Source: Alphaproteobacteria bacterium
GTDB lineage: Bacteria; Pseudomonadota; Alphaproteobacteria; Caulobacterales; Caulobacteraceae
NCBI GenBank assembly: GCA_018821435.1
Contig: JAHJME010000008.1
Location: 1 to 64,000, forward strand
Length of the DNA stretch: 64,000 nt
Direction of reading: 5' to 3'
The notes below the pieces were generated by a model. That model did no database searches. It had not been told where the DNA came from and worked only from the letters and a program-made list of their open reading frames with translations. Made by a program: the position numbers and the translations under genes. Positions 43,902 to 52,139 of this stretch are shown here, piece by piece; positions within the stretch are counted from its first letter, which is position 1; each line of letters starts with the position of its first letter.

Positions 43902-44390
43902 ATGTCGCGTGTGCGTAGGCGTCGGCTGACGACGGGCCAGAAGGTCACCTTGGGGATCGCCGCTGTGATCGCCGTGGGGCTGCCCGGCTGGTTCGTGGGC
44001 CAGAGCTATCTGGGCAAGCGTGACGCGGCGATGTTCCTCGCCCGCGAGGCCATGGTCGACGGCCCGCCGTGCCCCAGCCTGACCAAGGCGCAGTTCGAGG
44101 CCCAGGGCCTGAAGGCGCCCAAGGCCACGTTCTACGAGGGCGTCACCTTCGCCCGCCAGTTCGGCCACATGGACTGCCGCTCGCTGCGCTACGGCGCGGG
44201 GTGGGGGACCGAGGTCTATCCGGTCTGCCAGTTCACCAGTCCCAAGGCGCTGAAGGTCACCACGCCGAAAGGCGAGTGGTACTTCAACCCCGGCATCGGC
44301 CAGCCGGCGACCATCGGCGCGCCGCGCGGCGAGGCGCGCTGCGTCATGGCCTCGAACTTCACCATGAAGCGGCTGGTGACCGGGAACTAG
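43902..44390 (+). CDS. Hypothetical membrane-anchored protein
   Basis: This is a 162-residue protein with a basic N-terminus (MSRVRRRRLTTGQK) and one membrane span (VTLGIAAVIAVGLPGWFVGQ, residues 15-34) that would leave the rest outside the cytoplasm. Four Cys (in PPCPSL, DCRSL, PVCQF, ARCVM) suggest two disulfides. The periplasmic part contains GEWYFNPGIGQP. I recognise no family. It follows the Baeyer-Villiger gene by 69 bases and converges on a 76-residue gene with a shared CTAG at the stops. Confidence 0.75.
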   Translation: MSRVRRRRLTTGQKVTLGIAAVIAVGLPGWFVGQSYLGKRDAAMFLAREAMVDGPPCPSLTKAQFEAQGLKAPKATFYEGVTFARQFGHMDCRSLRYGAGWGTEVYPVCQFTSPKALKVTTPKGEWYFNPGIGQPATIGAPRGEARCVMASNFTMKRLVTGN

Positions 44391-44617
44391 GCCGGGTGGC
44401 AGTCGGCCAGGCCCTGGTCCGGTTTAGGCAGCGGGGCTTCTGCGCCGCCGGCGCCGCCAAGCGGTCGTCGCGAGGTGACGAAGTGGCCGAAATCCGAGGG
44501 CGGATTGCGGGTGGTCCACGCCTTGGGCCGCGAAAGCTGAGCCTTCAGGCGCGACAGGAGATCGTCTAGGCTCTCGTCGGAGCCCGTCAGATCCTGGCGG
44601 AAACTGCGCTCTTCCAT
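44387..44617 (-). CDS. Hypothetical small protein
   Basis: This is a 76-residue acidic-then-basic protein: MEERSFRQDLTGSDESLDDL, then LSRLKAQLSRPKAWTTRNPP, and a tail with Gly, Ala and Pro. The N-terminal helix (DESLDDLLSRLKAQL) is amphipathic. There is no signal peptide or membrane span. ATG 44617 is preferred; the frame extends 39 codons upstream in Arg/Ser-rich, unlikely sequence. It converges with the preceding gene and diverges from the GST gene. The function is unknown. Confidence 0.55.
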   Translation of the reverse strand: MEERSFRQDLTGSDESLDDLLSRLKAQLSRPKAWTTRNPPSDFGHFVTSRRPLGGAGGAEAPLPKPDQGLADCHPA

Positions 44618-44715
44618 GAACGCCGTTATACGCCCGTCGGGCGAGTGATTCCACCCTGGGGCTGCGTCGCTGTCCGGGCTAGGATCACGTCTTCGAGAAG
44701 AGGGAGGGGAACCCC

Positions 44716-45330
44716 ATGAAGCTGTACGATTCAATCGGCCCGAATCCGCGCGTCGTGAAAATGTTCATGGCCGAGAAGGGCTTGGCGGTTGACCGTATCG
44801 AGGTCGACCTGCGCGGCGGCGAGAACCGCCGCGAGCCCTATCTGGCCGTCAATCCCGCCGGCCAGACGCCGGCTCTGCAACTCGAGGACGGCGCCGTCGT
44901 CGCCGAGGTGACGGCCATCTGCGAATACCTGGAAGAGGTCACGCCCAACCCGCCGCTGATCGGGACCAATTCCCAGGAACGCGCCCACACCCGCATGTGG
45001 ACCCGTCGCGTGGACCTGAAGGTCTGCGAGCCGATGGCCAACGGCTTCCGCTTCGCCGAGGGCCTGCCGATGTTCGAGCCGCGCATGTTGTGCCGGCCCG
45101 ATGCGGCGCCGGCGCTGAAGGCGCTGGCCCAGGACGGCATCGGTTGGGTGGAGGCCAATATGGACGGCCCCTGGATCGCCGGCGGACGTTTCACCCTGGC
45201 CGATATCCTGCTGTTCGCGTTCCTGGAGTTCGGCGGCGCGGTCGGCCAGCCGCTCGATCCCAAGTTCGCCAAGGTCGGCGATTGGTTCAACCGAGTGAAG
45301 GCGCGGCCCAGCGCGGCGGCCTCCGCCTGA
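44716..45330 (+). CDS. Glutathione S-transferase
   Basis: This is a 204-residue protein of the GST fold. The N-terminal thioredoxin-like domain has KLYDSIGPNPRVVKMFMAEK and LAVNPAGQTPALQLEDG with the cis-Pro; the catalytic Ser/Tyr position is Ser6 or nearby. EVTAICEYLEEV is the Glu-Ser-like glutathione contact. The all-helical C-domain has PWIAGGRFTLADILLFAFLEF, the conserved N-capping box. GGGAGGGGAACC precedes the ATG. It sits 31 bases ahead of an efflux MFS gene on the same strand; conjugation followed by export would fit. Confidence 0.9.
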   Translation: MKLYDSIGPNPRVVKMFMAEKGLAVDRIEVDLRGGENRREPYLAVNPAGQTPALQLEDGAVVAEVTAICEYLEEVTPNPPLIGTNSQERAHTRMWTRRVDLKVCEPMANGFRFAEGLPMFEPRMLCRPDAAPALKALAQDGIGWVEANMDGPWIAGGRFTLADILLFAFLEFGGAVGQPLDPKFAKVGDWFNRVKARPSAAASA

Positions 45331-45361
45331 GACCAGACGGCCGCTGAGGGGTCTCTGCCTG

Positions 45362-46807
45362 ATGCCAAAGCCTTCAGCGGCCGCCGACGCCGACACGGAC
45401 GCCCACGCGGCCACGGCAATGCCGGACGGCCTGCCGATCCCGCGCCGCTATTGGTCGGTGGCCGCCATCTGGCTGGCCATGACCATGTCCGTGCTGGACG
45501 GGGCCATCGCCAACGTGGCCCTGCCCACCATCGCCCGCGAGCTTCACGCCAGCGCCGCCTCGTCGATCTGGATCGTCAACGCCTACCAGCTGGCGATCAC
45601 CGTCACCCTGCTGCCGCTGGCGGCTCTGGGCGACCGGTTGGGCTATCGGCGCGTCTACATGGCGGGCCTGGCGGTCTTCACCCTGGGATCCCTGGCCTGC
45701 GCGCTGTCGCACAGCCTGGAACAGCTCACCGCCGCGCGCGTGCTTCAGGGCGTAGGCGCTGGCGGGATCATGAGCATCAACGCCGCGCTGGTGCGCTTCA
45801 CCTACCCCAAGCGCTTACTGGGCCGGGGCATCGGCATGAACGCCCTGGTGATCTCGGTGGCGGCCGCCATCGGGCCCACGGTGGCGGCCGCCATTCTGGC
45901 GCGGGCGTCGTGGGAGTGGCTGTTCGCCATCAACGTGCCGATCGGCATCCTGACCATCGCCATCGCCAGCCGCGCGCTTCCGGTGACGGTGGGCTCGTCG
46001 CGCAAGTTCGACTGGGTCTCCGCGATCCTCAACGCGCTCACCTTTGGCTTCCTGATCACCGGGGCCGAGAGCGTGGCGCGGGAAGGGCTGGCGGCCGGCC
46101 TCTGGAAGCTGGGCGTCGGCGTCGTGGCGGGCGGGTTCCTGGTTCGGCGCGAGCTTGGCCGCGAGTCGCCGCTGGTGCCTTTCGACCTGCTGCGGATCCC
46201 GATCTTCGGCCTGTCGATCGCCACCTCGATCGTGTCGTTCGCCGCCCAGATGATGGCCTTCGTGGGCTTGCCCTTCTACTTCCAGACCGTGCTGGGCAAG
46301 AGCGCGGTGGCGACCGGCCTGCTGATGACGCCCTGGCCGGTGGCGGTGGGCATCGCCGCGCCGCTGGCCGGACGCCTGGCCGACCGCTATCGCGCCGGCG
46401 CCCTGGGCGGGATCGGCCTTACGGTGATGGCCGCGGGCCTGTTCGCCCTGTCGCTGATCAGGCCCGGCGCGTCGGACCTCGACATCGCCTGGCGGATGGC
46501 CCTGTGCGGCCTGGGCTTCGGCTTCTTCCAGTCGCCCAACAACCGCGCGATGGTCACCTCGGCGCCGATGCACCGCAGCGGCGCGGCCGGCGGCGCGCTG
46601 GCCACGGCGCGGCTATTGGGCCAGACGGCGGGCGCGGTGACGACGGCGGTGTTCTTCCACCTGTCCGGCACCGACGCTACGACGACCGCCCTGGCAACGG
46701 CCTCGGTCCTGGCCTTGCTGGCGGCCCTGGTCAGCCTCTCGCGCCTGAAGCTCGCCCCGCGTCCGCGGCCGGAGCCCCTGGATCGCGAGGGCGAGATCCC
46801 CGCCTAG
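45362..46807 (+). CDS. DHA2 family MFS drug exporter (14 spans)
   Basis: This is a 481-residue inner-membrane H+ antiporter. After a 27-residue acidic/Ala soluble start, the first helix ends VLDGAIANVALPTIAREL, the DHA2 motif D1. The loop-2 motif GDRLGYRRVYMAGLAVFTLG (motif A) and motif C (GPTVAAAILARASWEWLFAI) follow. About 14 hydrophobic segments are visible, as in EmrB/QacA. The substrate is unknown. It follows the GST gene, and the operon end is marked by a repeat element at 46844. Confidence 0.92.
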   Translation: MPKPSAAADADTDAHAATAMPDGLPIPRRYWSVAAIWLAMTMSVLDGAIANVALPTIARELHASAASSIWIVNAYQLAITVTLLPLAALGDRLGYRRVYMAGLAVFTLGSLACALSHSLEQLTAARVLQGVGAGGIMSINAALVRFTYPKRLLGRGIGMNALVISVAAAIGPTVAAAILARASWEWLFAINVPIGILTIAIASRALPVTVGSSRKFDWVSAILNALTFGFLITGAESVAREGLAAGLWKLGVGVVAGGFLVRRELGRESPLVPFDLLRIPIFGLSIATSIVSFAAQMMAFVGLPFYFQTVLGKSAVATGLLMTPWPVAVGIAAPLAGRLADRYRAGALGGIGLTVMAAGLFALSLIRPGASDLDIAWRMALCGLGFGFFQSPNNRAMVTSAPMHRSGAAGGALATARLLGQTAGAVTTAVFFHLSGTDATTTALATASVLALLAALVSLSRLKLAPRPRPEPLDREGEIPA

Positions 46808-46843
46808 AGGTGTAGTCTCTTGCGCCGCAGGCGCGGCCCTTTG

Positions 46844-46931
46844 AACACCAAGATCACAAAGACCACCAAGATCACAAAGATGCTCAGATGGGCTCGGACT
46901 CTTGGTGTCCTTCGAGCTCTTCGTGGTCTTA
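46844..46931. repeat. Intergenic inverted repeat with nonamer arms
   Basis: The left arm (46846-46880) is two exact 17-base copies (46846-46862 and 46864-46880) of CACCAAGATCACAAAGA at an 18-base period, that is nonamers CACCAAGAT and CACAAAGAC. The right arm (46900-46931) carries the complements TCTTGGTGT, CTTCGAGCT, CTTCGTGGT at the same 9-base phase. The spacer is about 20 bases. The family is the same as 7-100 by its nonamer CACNAANNN, though the copies have diverged. It lies between the exporter and acyl-CoA synthetase stops. Confidence 0.75.
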
Positions 46932-46962
46932 GTGAACAGCTCTTCCTGCGCTGCGCGCGGCC

Positions 46963-48522
46963 TTAGCCCACTTTGCGGTCGCGGCCTTCCCAGTAGGACT
47001 TGCGCAGTTCGCGGCGCAGGACCTTGCCCGACGGGTTGCGGGGCAGCGCGTCGATGAAGTCCACGGTCTTGGGCGCCTTGTAGGCGGCGATCCGGGTGCG
47101 GGCATAGGCGATGATGTCGGCCGGGCTCGGATCCTGGCCCGCCGCGCGCACGATGATCGCCTTCACCGCCTCGCCCCAGCGCTCGTCCGGCACGCCGATG
47201 ACCGCGGCGTCGGCCACGCCCGGGCAGCCCAGGATCGCGTTCTCCACCTCGGCCGGATAGACGTTCTCGCCCCCCGACACGATCATGTCCTTCACCCGGT
47301 CGTGGACGAAGAAGAAGCCGTCCTTGTCCATGAAGCCGGCGTCGCCGGTGCGCAGCCAGCCATCCGGCCGGATGGTCTCGGCGGTGGCTTCCGGACGGTT
47401 CCAGTAGCCGGCCATGACGATCGGCCCGCGAATCTCGATCTCTCCGATCTCGCCCTGAGCCACCTCGACCCCGTTCTCGTCGGCGATCCGGGTCTCCAGC
47501 GTCGCCCAGGGCCGGCCGCAGGAGCGCAGCAAGTCGCCGACGTGCTCGGACGGCGCCAGGGTCGTGCCCGCGCCGGTGGTCTCGGTCATGCCGTAGAACT
47601 GGATGAAGCCGCAGCCGAAGGTCTGGGTCGCCTTGGCCAGCACCGCCTCGGAGATCGGCGAGGCGCCATAGGACACGGTCTTCAGGCTGGAGAAGTCGGC
47701 GTCCTCGACGCCCGGCGTCTGTAGGATCGCGTTGATCATCACCGGCGCCAGGAACACGTGCGCCACACGCTCCTCGCCGAACGCCTTCAGCACGTTCGCC
47801 GGCGCGAAGTCGGCCTGCAGCACGATCCGGCCGCCCGCCGCCATGCCGGAGAAGCTGATGTTGGTCCCGGCCACGTGGAACATCGGCATCAGGATCAGCA
47901 CGGTGTCGTCGGCGGCGTAGGAGAACCCGTCCACCAGGTGCCGCAGCTTCAGGAACGCGGTGTAGTTGGCGTTGGTCAGCCGCACACCCTTGGGCAGGCC
48001 CGTGGTGCCGGAGGTGTAGAGTTGCAGCACGTCGTCGGTCTGCCGCGGCGGGTCCAGCTTCGGCGCGGGCGCGGCGTCGCGCAGGCGGGCGTAGTTCGCG
48101 AAGGTGGGATGGTCGCCGCCGACGGCGATCACCTTCACCGGTCGGTCGGCGTGTTCGGCGACGGTCACCGCGCAGTCGAAGAACTCGGGCGTCACGAAGA
48201 ACACGCTGGCGCTGGAATCCTTCAGAATGAAGGCGATCTCAGGCACGGCCAGCCGCGAGTTGATCGGCGCGAAACAGGCCCGCGCCTTGGCGACCCCGAA
48301 GAAGATCTCGTACCAGGCCTCTGACGGCCGCCCCAGCCAGGCGATCCGGTCGCCGGGCGTCACGCCCGCCTGCTGCAACAGCCCCGCCACCAGATCCGAC
48401 CGCCGGTCCAGCTCGGCGTAGGTCAGGTCGCGGCCTTCGAAGTGGACGGCGACCTTGTCGCCCCGGTCGCGCCCGTGGACGGTGGCGATGTCGGTCAGTT
48501 GCTTGATCGGGTCGTCAGTCAT
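46963..48522 (-). CDS. Long-chain-type acyl-CoA synthetase (AMP-dependent)
   Basis: This 519-residue adenylate-forming ligase activates a carboxylic acid as its CoA thioester. The P-loop is LQLYTSGTTGLPKGVRL (about residue 165), followed by FYGMTETTGAGT, GWLRTGDAGFMDKDGFFFVH (hinge) and DMIVSGGENVYPAEVEN. The catalytic Lys lies in NPSGKVLRREL near the C-terminus. The sequence is of the FadD3/CaiC-like class. The acid substrate is not known; the cluster context (ketone oxygenation) might use it, but the gene is on the opposite strand. Confidence 0.93.
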   Translation of the reverse strand: MTDDPIKQLTDIATVHGRDRGDKVAVHFEGRDLTYAELDRRSDLVAGLLQQAGVTPGDRIAWLGRPSEAWYEIFFGVAKARACFAPINSRLAVPEIAFILKDSSASVFFVTPEFFDCAVTVAEHADRPVKVIAVGGDHPTFANYARLRDAAPAPKLDPPRQTDDVLQLYTSGTTGLPKGVRLTNANYTAFLKLRHLVDGFSYAADDTVLILMPMFHVAGTNISFSGMAAGGRIVLQADFAPANVLKAFGEERVAHVFLAPVMINAILQTPGVEDADFSSLKTVSYGASPISEAVLAKATQTFGCGFIQFYGMTETTGAGTTLAPSEHVGDLLRSCGRPWATLETRIADENGVEVAQGEIGEIEIRGPIVMAGYWNRPEATAETIRPDGWLRTGDAGFMDKDGFFFVHDRVKDMIVSGGENVYPAEVENAILGCPGVADAAVIGVPDERWGEAVKAIIVRAAGQDPSPADIIAYARTRIAAYKAPKTVDFIDALPRNPSGKVLRRELRKSYWEGRDRKVG

Positions 48523-48603
48523 GGCCGTCGGTTCGCTCCCGCAGGCTGTGCCGCCTGTCTGCGACCCGTCTAACCGATCGGCCGTTCGTCAACAAACCTG
48601 ACG

Positions 48604-49830
48604 CTAGGTGACAGCCGCGCGCGTGCGGAATTCCGGCGCCTCGAACGCCTTGGTCTCCAGCACATCGCGCAGGATTTCCACCGCGTCCCAGACGTCGGCG
48701 TGGCTGAGGTAGAGGGGCGAGAAGCCGAAGCGGGCGATGTCGGGCTCACGGAAGTCGCCGATCACACCCCGGGCGATCATCGCCTGGACCAGGCCATAGC
48801 CCTCCGGATGAGCGAACGAGACGTGCAGGCCGCGCTGCGCCATGTCGCGCGGCCCGGTCAGCACCAGGCCGTGGCCGGCGCAGCGGCTTTCTACTAGGTC
48901 GATGAACAGGCGGCACAGCGACAGCCCCTTGGCCTCCACCGCCTTGGGGTCGGCCTCGAGCTGGAGGTCCAGCCCGGCCTCCAGCGCCGCCAGCCCCAGG
49001 ATCGGCGGCGTGCCGCACAGCATGGCGCCAATGTCGGCGGCGGGGCGGTATCGGTCCTCGAAGGCGAACGGCGCGGCGTGGCCCATCCAGCCCGACAGCG
49101 GCGAGCGGATCTGCGCCTGATGGCGCTCAGCGACGAACAGAAATGCCGGCGCGCCGGGGCCGCCGTTCAGGTACTTGTAGCTGCAGCCCACCGCGAGGTC
49201 GGCGTTCGCGGCGTTCAGATCGCAGGCCACCGCGCCGGCCGAATGGCACAGATCCCAGAGCATCAGCGCGCCCTTGGCCTGCACGGCGGCGGTGGTCGCG
49301 GCCATGTCCCAGCGCCGGGCGGTCTTGTAGTTCACCTGGGTCAGCACGACCGCCGCCGTGTCCGCGTCGACGGCGCCTAGCACCTCGTCCGGCGGCAGCA
49401 CCTTCAGCATTGCGCCGCTGAGCGCACAGACGCCCTCCAACACATAGACGTCGGTAGGGAAGTTGCCGCTCTCGATAATCAGCGTCCGGCGCTCCGGCCG
49501 CAGCGACAACGCGCCGGCGGCGAGCTTGAACAGGTTCACCGAGGTGGAGTCGGCGACAACGACCTCGTTCGCCTTCGCCCCGATCAGGCGGGCGATCTTG
49601 CCGCCCAGGCGCTGCGGCGCCTCGATCCAGCCGGCGGCGTTCCAGCTGGTGATCAGGCCCTGGCCCCACTCCTGGCCGACGGTGAGCGCGACCCGTTCAA
49701 CGGCCGCGCGGGGCAGGGGGCCCAGCGAATTTCCGTCCAGGTAGATGACGCCGGGCGGCAGCGCAAAGGCGTCACGGAATCGCGCCAGGGGGTCGGTGGC
49801 GTCCAGGGTTTCGGCGTCGGCGCGGTTCAT
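48604..49830 (-). CDS. kynU: Kynureninase
   Basis: This 408-residue PLP enzyme cleaves kynurenine to anthranilate and alanine in tryptophan catabolism. [14 protein letters not shown] opens the fold, with [24 protein letters not shown] supplying the Schiff-base Lys near residue 220. The phosphate-binding Thr/Ser is in [16 protein letters not shown], and the conserved tail is [19 protein letters not shown]. The length matches the bacterial family. Neither kynA nor kynB is beside it, so it is an isolated catabolic gene. Confidence 0.95.
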   Translation of the reverse strand: [408 protein letters not shown]

Positions 49831-49946
49831 CCTCCGCTTCTACCGGCGACGTTTCGCGCCGGAAAGGACGACGGCGCGCGGGCATGCTTAGATGGTTTCG
49901 AACAACGGGAATGGCGGGCGCGAAGACCCGTCTTGAGGGAGCTTCC

Positions 49947-51695
49947 ATGATCCATTGGCGCAAGCTTGCGCTGGCCTCGACGGCCGCGCTCATCCTGGCC
50001 GGCGGCGGCGATCCCGCCTTCGCCCAGCGCAAGGCCGCCACCGCCGCGCAGCAGGCCGCCAAGCCCGCGCCTTGGCCGGGCCTGCCGCCGGGCGCCAGCG
50101 AGGAATATATGACGCTCCGCGATGGCGCCCGCCTGGGCGCCAACGTGTTCAAGCCGCAGGGCAAGGGCCCGTGGCCGGTGGTCATGGCGCGCACGCCCTA
50201 CATCAAGGACGGCCGTCTCGACCCTGAGAAGGATCCCGGCGGCGCGAAGAACCGCGAGGCGCTGGTCAATCAGGCCAAGCGCTACACCGACGCCGGTTAC
50301 GTCTACGTGGTGCAGGACGTACGCGGGAAGGGACGCAGCCAGGGCTTCTACACCGCCTTCGAGAATGACATTGAGGACGGCTACGACGCCGTGGAATGGG
50401 CCGGAACCCAGCCCTGGAGCAACGGCAAGGTCGGCATGACCGGCGGCTCGGCCCTGGGCATCACCGCCAACTCGGCGGCGCTCGCCGCGCCACCGCACCT
50501 GAAGGCGGCCTATGTGGTCGTGGCCCCCGCCGACCGTCTGTCCTACAGCTATCCGGGCGGCGTGCTGAAGGAGAAGGACACCATCGGCTGGCTGGCCGGG
50601 CAGGGCATCCCCGAGGAAACCCTCAACAAGACCCGCGGCCGCTCGCTGGACGACGTGAGCTGGAACCGCGTCGCGATGACCTCGAACCGCAAGTATATCC
50701 AGATCCCGATCTACAACGTCGGCGGTTGGTACGACATCTTCAACGGCGGCACCGTCGACAACTTCGAATACCTGCAGAACCAGGGCGCCCCGGGCGCGCG
50801 GGGAAACCAGAAGCTGATGATGGGGCCGTTCGGCCACGGCCAGCTTTCGGGCGACCTGGCCTATCCGGGCAGCGACCGGCTGGCCCTGGGCGGCGATCAG
50901 GAGTTGCGCTGGTTCGAGTACTGGCTGAAGGGCCAGGACAACGGGATCATGGACGAGCCGCCGGTCCAGTACTTCATGATGGCCGGCGCCAAGAAGGACG
51001 CGTTCTCGGCGAAGAACCGGCTGCTCAGCTCTGCCAACTGGCCGCTGGCCTACCGCGAGGTGCGCTACTACCCCGGCCGCGACAATGCGCTGTCGACCAA
51101 GGCCCCCACCGCGGATGAGCGCAAGGTCAGCTACAAGTTCGACCCCGCCGATCCGGTGAAGACCTTCGGCGGCGCCAACCTCACCTTCGAGCGCGGGCCT
51201 GAGGACCAGCGCCAGGTCGGCCAGCGCCAGGACTACCTGCGCTTCCAGACCCCGGTGCTGGACAAGGACGTGGCCATCGCCGGGCCGGTCAAGGTCGAGC
51301 TCTACGCCGCCACCGACGGCCTCGACACCGACTTCGTCGCCAAGCTGGTGGACGTCTATCCGGACGGGTACGAGGCCCTGGTGCTGGACGCGCCGATCCG
51401 CGCCAAGTTCCGCAACGGTCGCCTGCCCGAGGACATCCGGATGATGACCCCCGGCGCGCCGGAGAAGCTGACCATCGACTTGTGGCCCACCGCGATCACC
51501 TTCGAGAAGGGTCACCGGATCGCGCTGCACATCACCTCGTCGAATTCACCCCGCTTCGAGGTGAACCCCAATACCGGCGAGGCGCCCGCCATGGGCAAGC
51601 TGAAGCCGCGTGTGGCGACCAACAGCATCTACATGGACCAGACGCACCCGACGGCGATCGTGCTGCCGGTGATCTACCCGAACGACCTCAAGTAG
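49947..51695 (+). CDS. Secreted CocE/NonD (X-Pro dipeptidyl peptidase) family hydrolase
   Basis: This 582-residue exported hydrolase has signal peptide MIHWRKLALASTAALILAGG with cleavage at AFA/Q. The alpha/beta hydrolase part has VVMARTPYIKDG, then VYVVQDVRGKGRS, and the nucleophile region VGMTGGSALGITANSAAL (Ser near residue 180). The acid/base residues are likely Asp in YNVGGWYDIFNGG and His in FGHGQLSG. The C-terminal jelly-roll domain (EFNPNTGE-like EVNPNTGEAPAMG) is typical of the S15/CocE group. The enzyme may act on esters or peptides. Its stop overlaps the small hydrophilic gene at 51688 by 8 bases, in convergent orientation. Confidence 0.93.
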   Translation: MIHWRKLALASTAALILAGGGDPAFAQRKAATAAQQAAKPAPWPGLPPGASEEYMTLRDGARLGANVFKPQGKGPWPVVMARTPYIKDGRLDPEKDPGGAKNREALVNQAKRYTDAGYVYVVQDVRGKGRSQGFYTAFENDIEDGYDAVEWAGTQPWSNGKVGMTGGSALGITANSAALAAPPHLKAAYVVVAPADRLSYSYPGGVLKEKDTIGWLAGQGIPEETLNKTRGRSLDDVSWNRVAMTSNRKYIQIPIYNVGGWYDIFNGGTVDNFEYLQNQGAPGARGNQKLMMGPFGHGQLSGDLAYPGSDRLALGGDQELRWFEYWLKGQDNGIMDEPPVQYFMMAGAKKDAFSAKNRLLSSANWPLAYREVRYYPGRDNALSTKAPTADERKVSYKFDPADPVKTFGGANLTFERGPEDQRQVGQRQDYLRFQTPVLDKDVAIAGPVKVELYAATDGLDTDFVAKLVDVYPDGYEALVLDAPIRAKFRNGRLPEDIRMMTPGAPEKLTIDLWPTAITFEKGHRIALHITSSNSPRFEVNPNTGEAPAMGKLKPRVATNSIYMDQTHPTAIVLPVIYPNDLK

Positions 51696-51897
51696 CCGGC
51701 GCGTCCGGCGCGTCCGGATCGGATGCGCCGGGCTCCCCGTCCTGGCCCTTGCCGTAGTCGTCGATGCGGCGGTCCCAGCCGGAGCCGTACTCGCCCCGAT
51801 CCTCGCCCTGTCGCGAGCCGTAGCGGTCGCGATCCCACGCGTCGCGCTCGCCTTCGCCATGCCCGCCGGGCGGGTCCTTGGGGTCATGCGTCACCAT
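51688..51897 (-). CDS. Small hydrophilin-like protein under an EcfG promoter
   Basis: This is a 69-residue, extremely hydrophilic protein: Gly, Asp, Arg and Glu dominate (MVTHDPKDPPGGHGEGERDA, ending SDPDAPDAPAT), with no hydrophobic core. Composition and size recall hydrophilins and desiccation-protection proteins. The minus-strand motif GGAAC-N16-CGTT (51930-51906) predicts transcription starting near 51899, two or three bases before ATG 51897, so the transcript would be nearly leaderless; no ribosome site is present. It overlaps the convergent CocE-type gene by 8 bases. The function is inferred from composition and promoter only. Confidence 0.65.
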   Translation of the reverse strand: MVTHDPKDPPGGHGEGERDAWDRDRYGSRQGEDRGEYGSGWDRRIDDYGKGQDGEPGASDPDAPDAPAT

Positions 51898-51903
51898 GAC
51901 GAC

Positions 51904-51928
51904 TGAACGGGCGTGCGCGAGCACCGTT
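51904..51928 (+). promoter_or_regulatory. EcfG-type promoter for nepR
   Basis: TGAAC (51904-51908), then 16 bases, then CGTT (51925-51928). The first base differs from the known general-stress consensus GGAAC-N16/17-CGTT. It would start RNA near 51935, leaving about 30 bases before the nepR GTG at 51966, with AGGGA as ribosome site. It overlaps the minus-strand promoter 51906-51930 almost completely. Confidence 0.6.
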
Positions 51929-51930
51929 CC
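51906..51930 (-). promoter_or_regulatory. EcfG-type promoter for the hydrophilin-like gene
   Basis: Reading the minus strand, GGAAC (51930-51926), 16 bases, then CGTT (51909-51906). It is an exact match to the consensus of EcfG/SigT sigma factors. The predicted start is near 51899 for the gene at 51897. Confidence 0.75.
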
Positions 51931-51965
51931 AACGCTAATGTGCCTTTGGGAACAGGGATTTACAC

Positions 51966-52139
51966 GTGACGGACGACGATGATGTCGCCGCGCTGGCCGC
52001 GGCGTTGACCGGCATGTTCCGCACACTCGAGGCGCGCCCGGTGCCGGAGCACATCCAGCGGGTCGTCGATCAGCTTGATGCGTCGGCGGGGGAGGCGGCT
52101 ACGCCGTCCCCATTACCGCCATTGTCTCCAGAGCCATGA
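51966..52139 (+). CDS. nepR: Anti-sigma factor NepR
   Basis: This is a 57-residue protein with a GTG start and AGGGA 7 to 8 bases upstream. NepR proteins are short helical hairpins that hold EcfG inactive until PhyR~P removes them. The sequence starts MTDDDDVAALAAALTGMFRT, and the second helix is ARPVPEHIQRVVDQLDA, matching the family pattern of PIPxRLxxLLxxLD. It is followed by a Pro/Ser-rich tail ending PLSPEP. The gene is too short to be flagged by length alone. Its last 41 bases overlap the convergent ecfG 3' end. An EcfG-like promoter precedes it, so it should be autoregulated. phyR is not in the window. Confidence 0.85.
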   Translation: MTDDDDVAALAAALTGMFRTLEARPVPEHIQRVVDQLDASAGEAATPSPLPPLSPEP

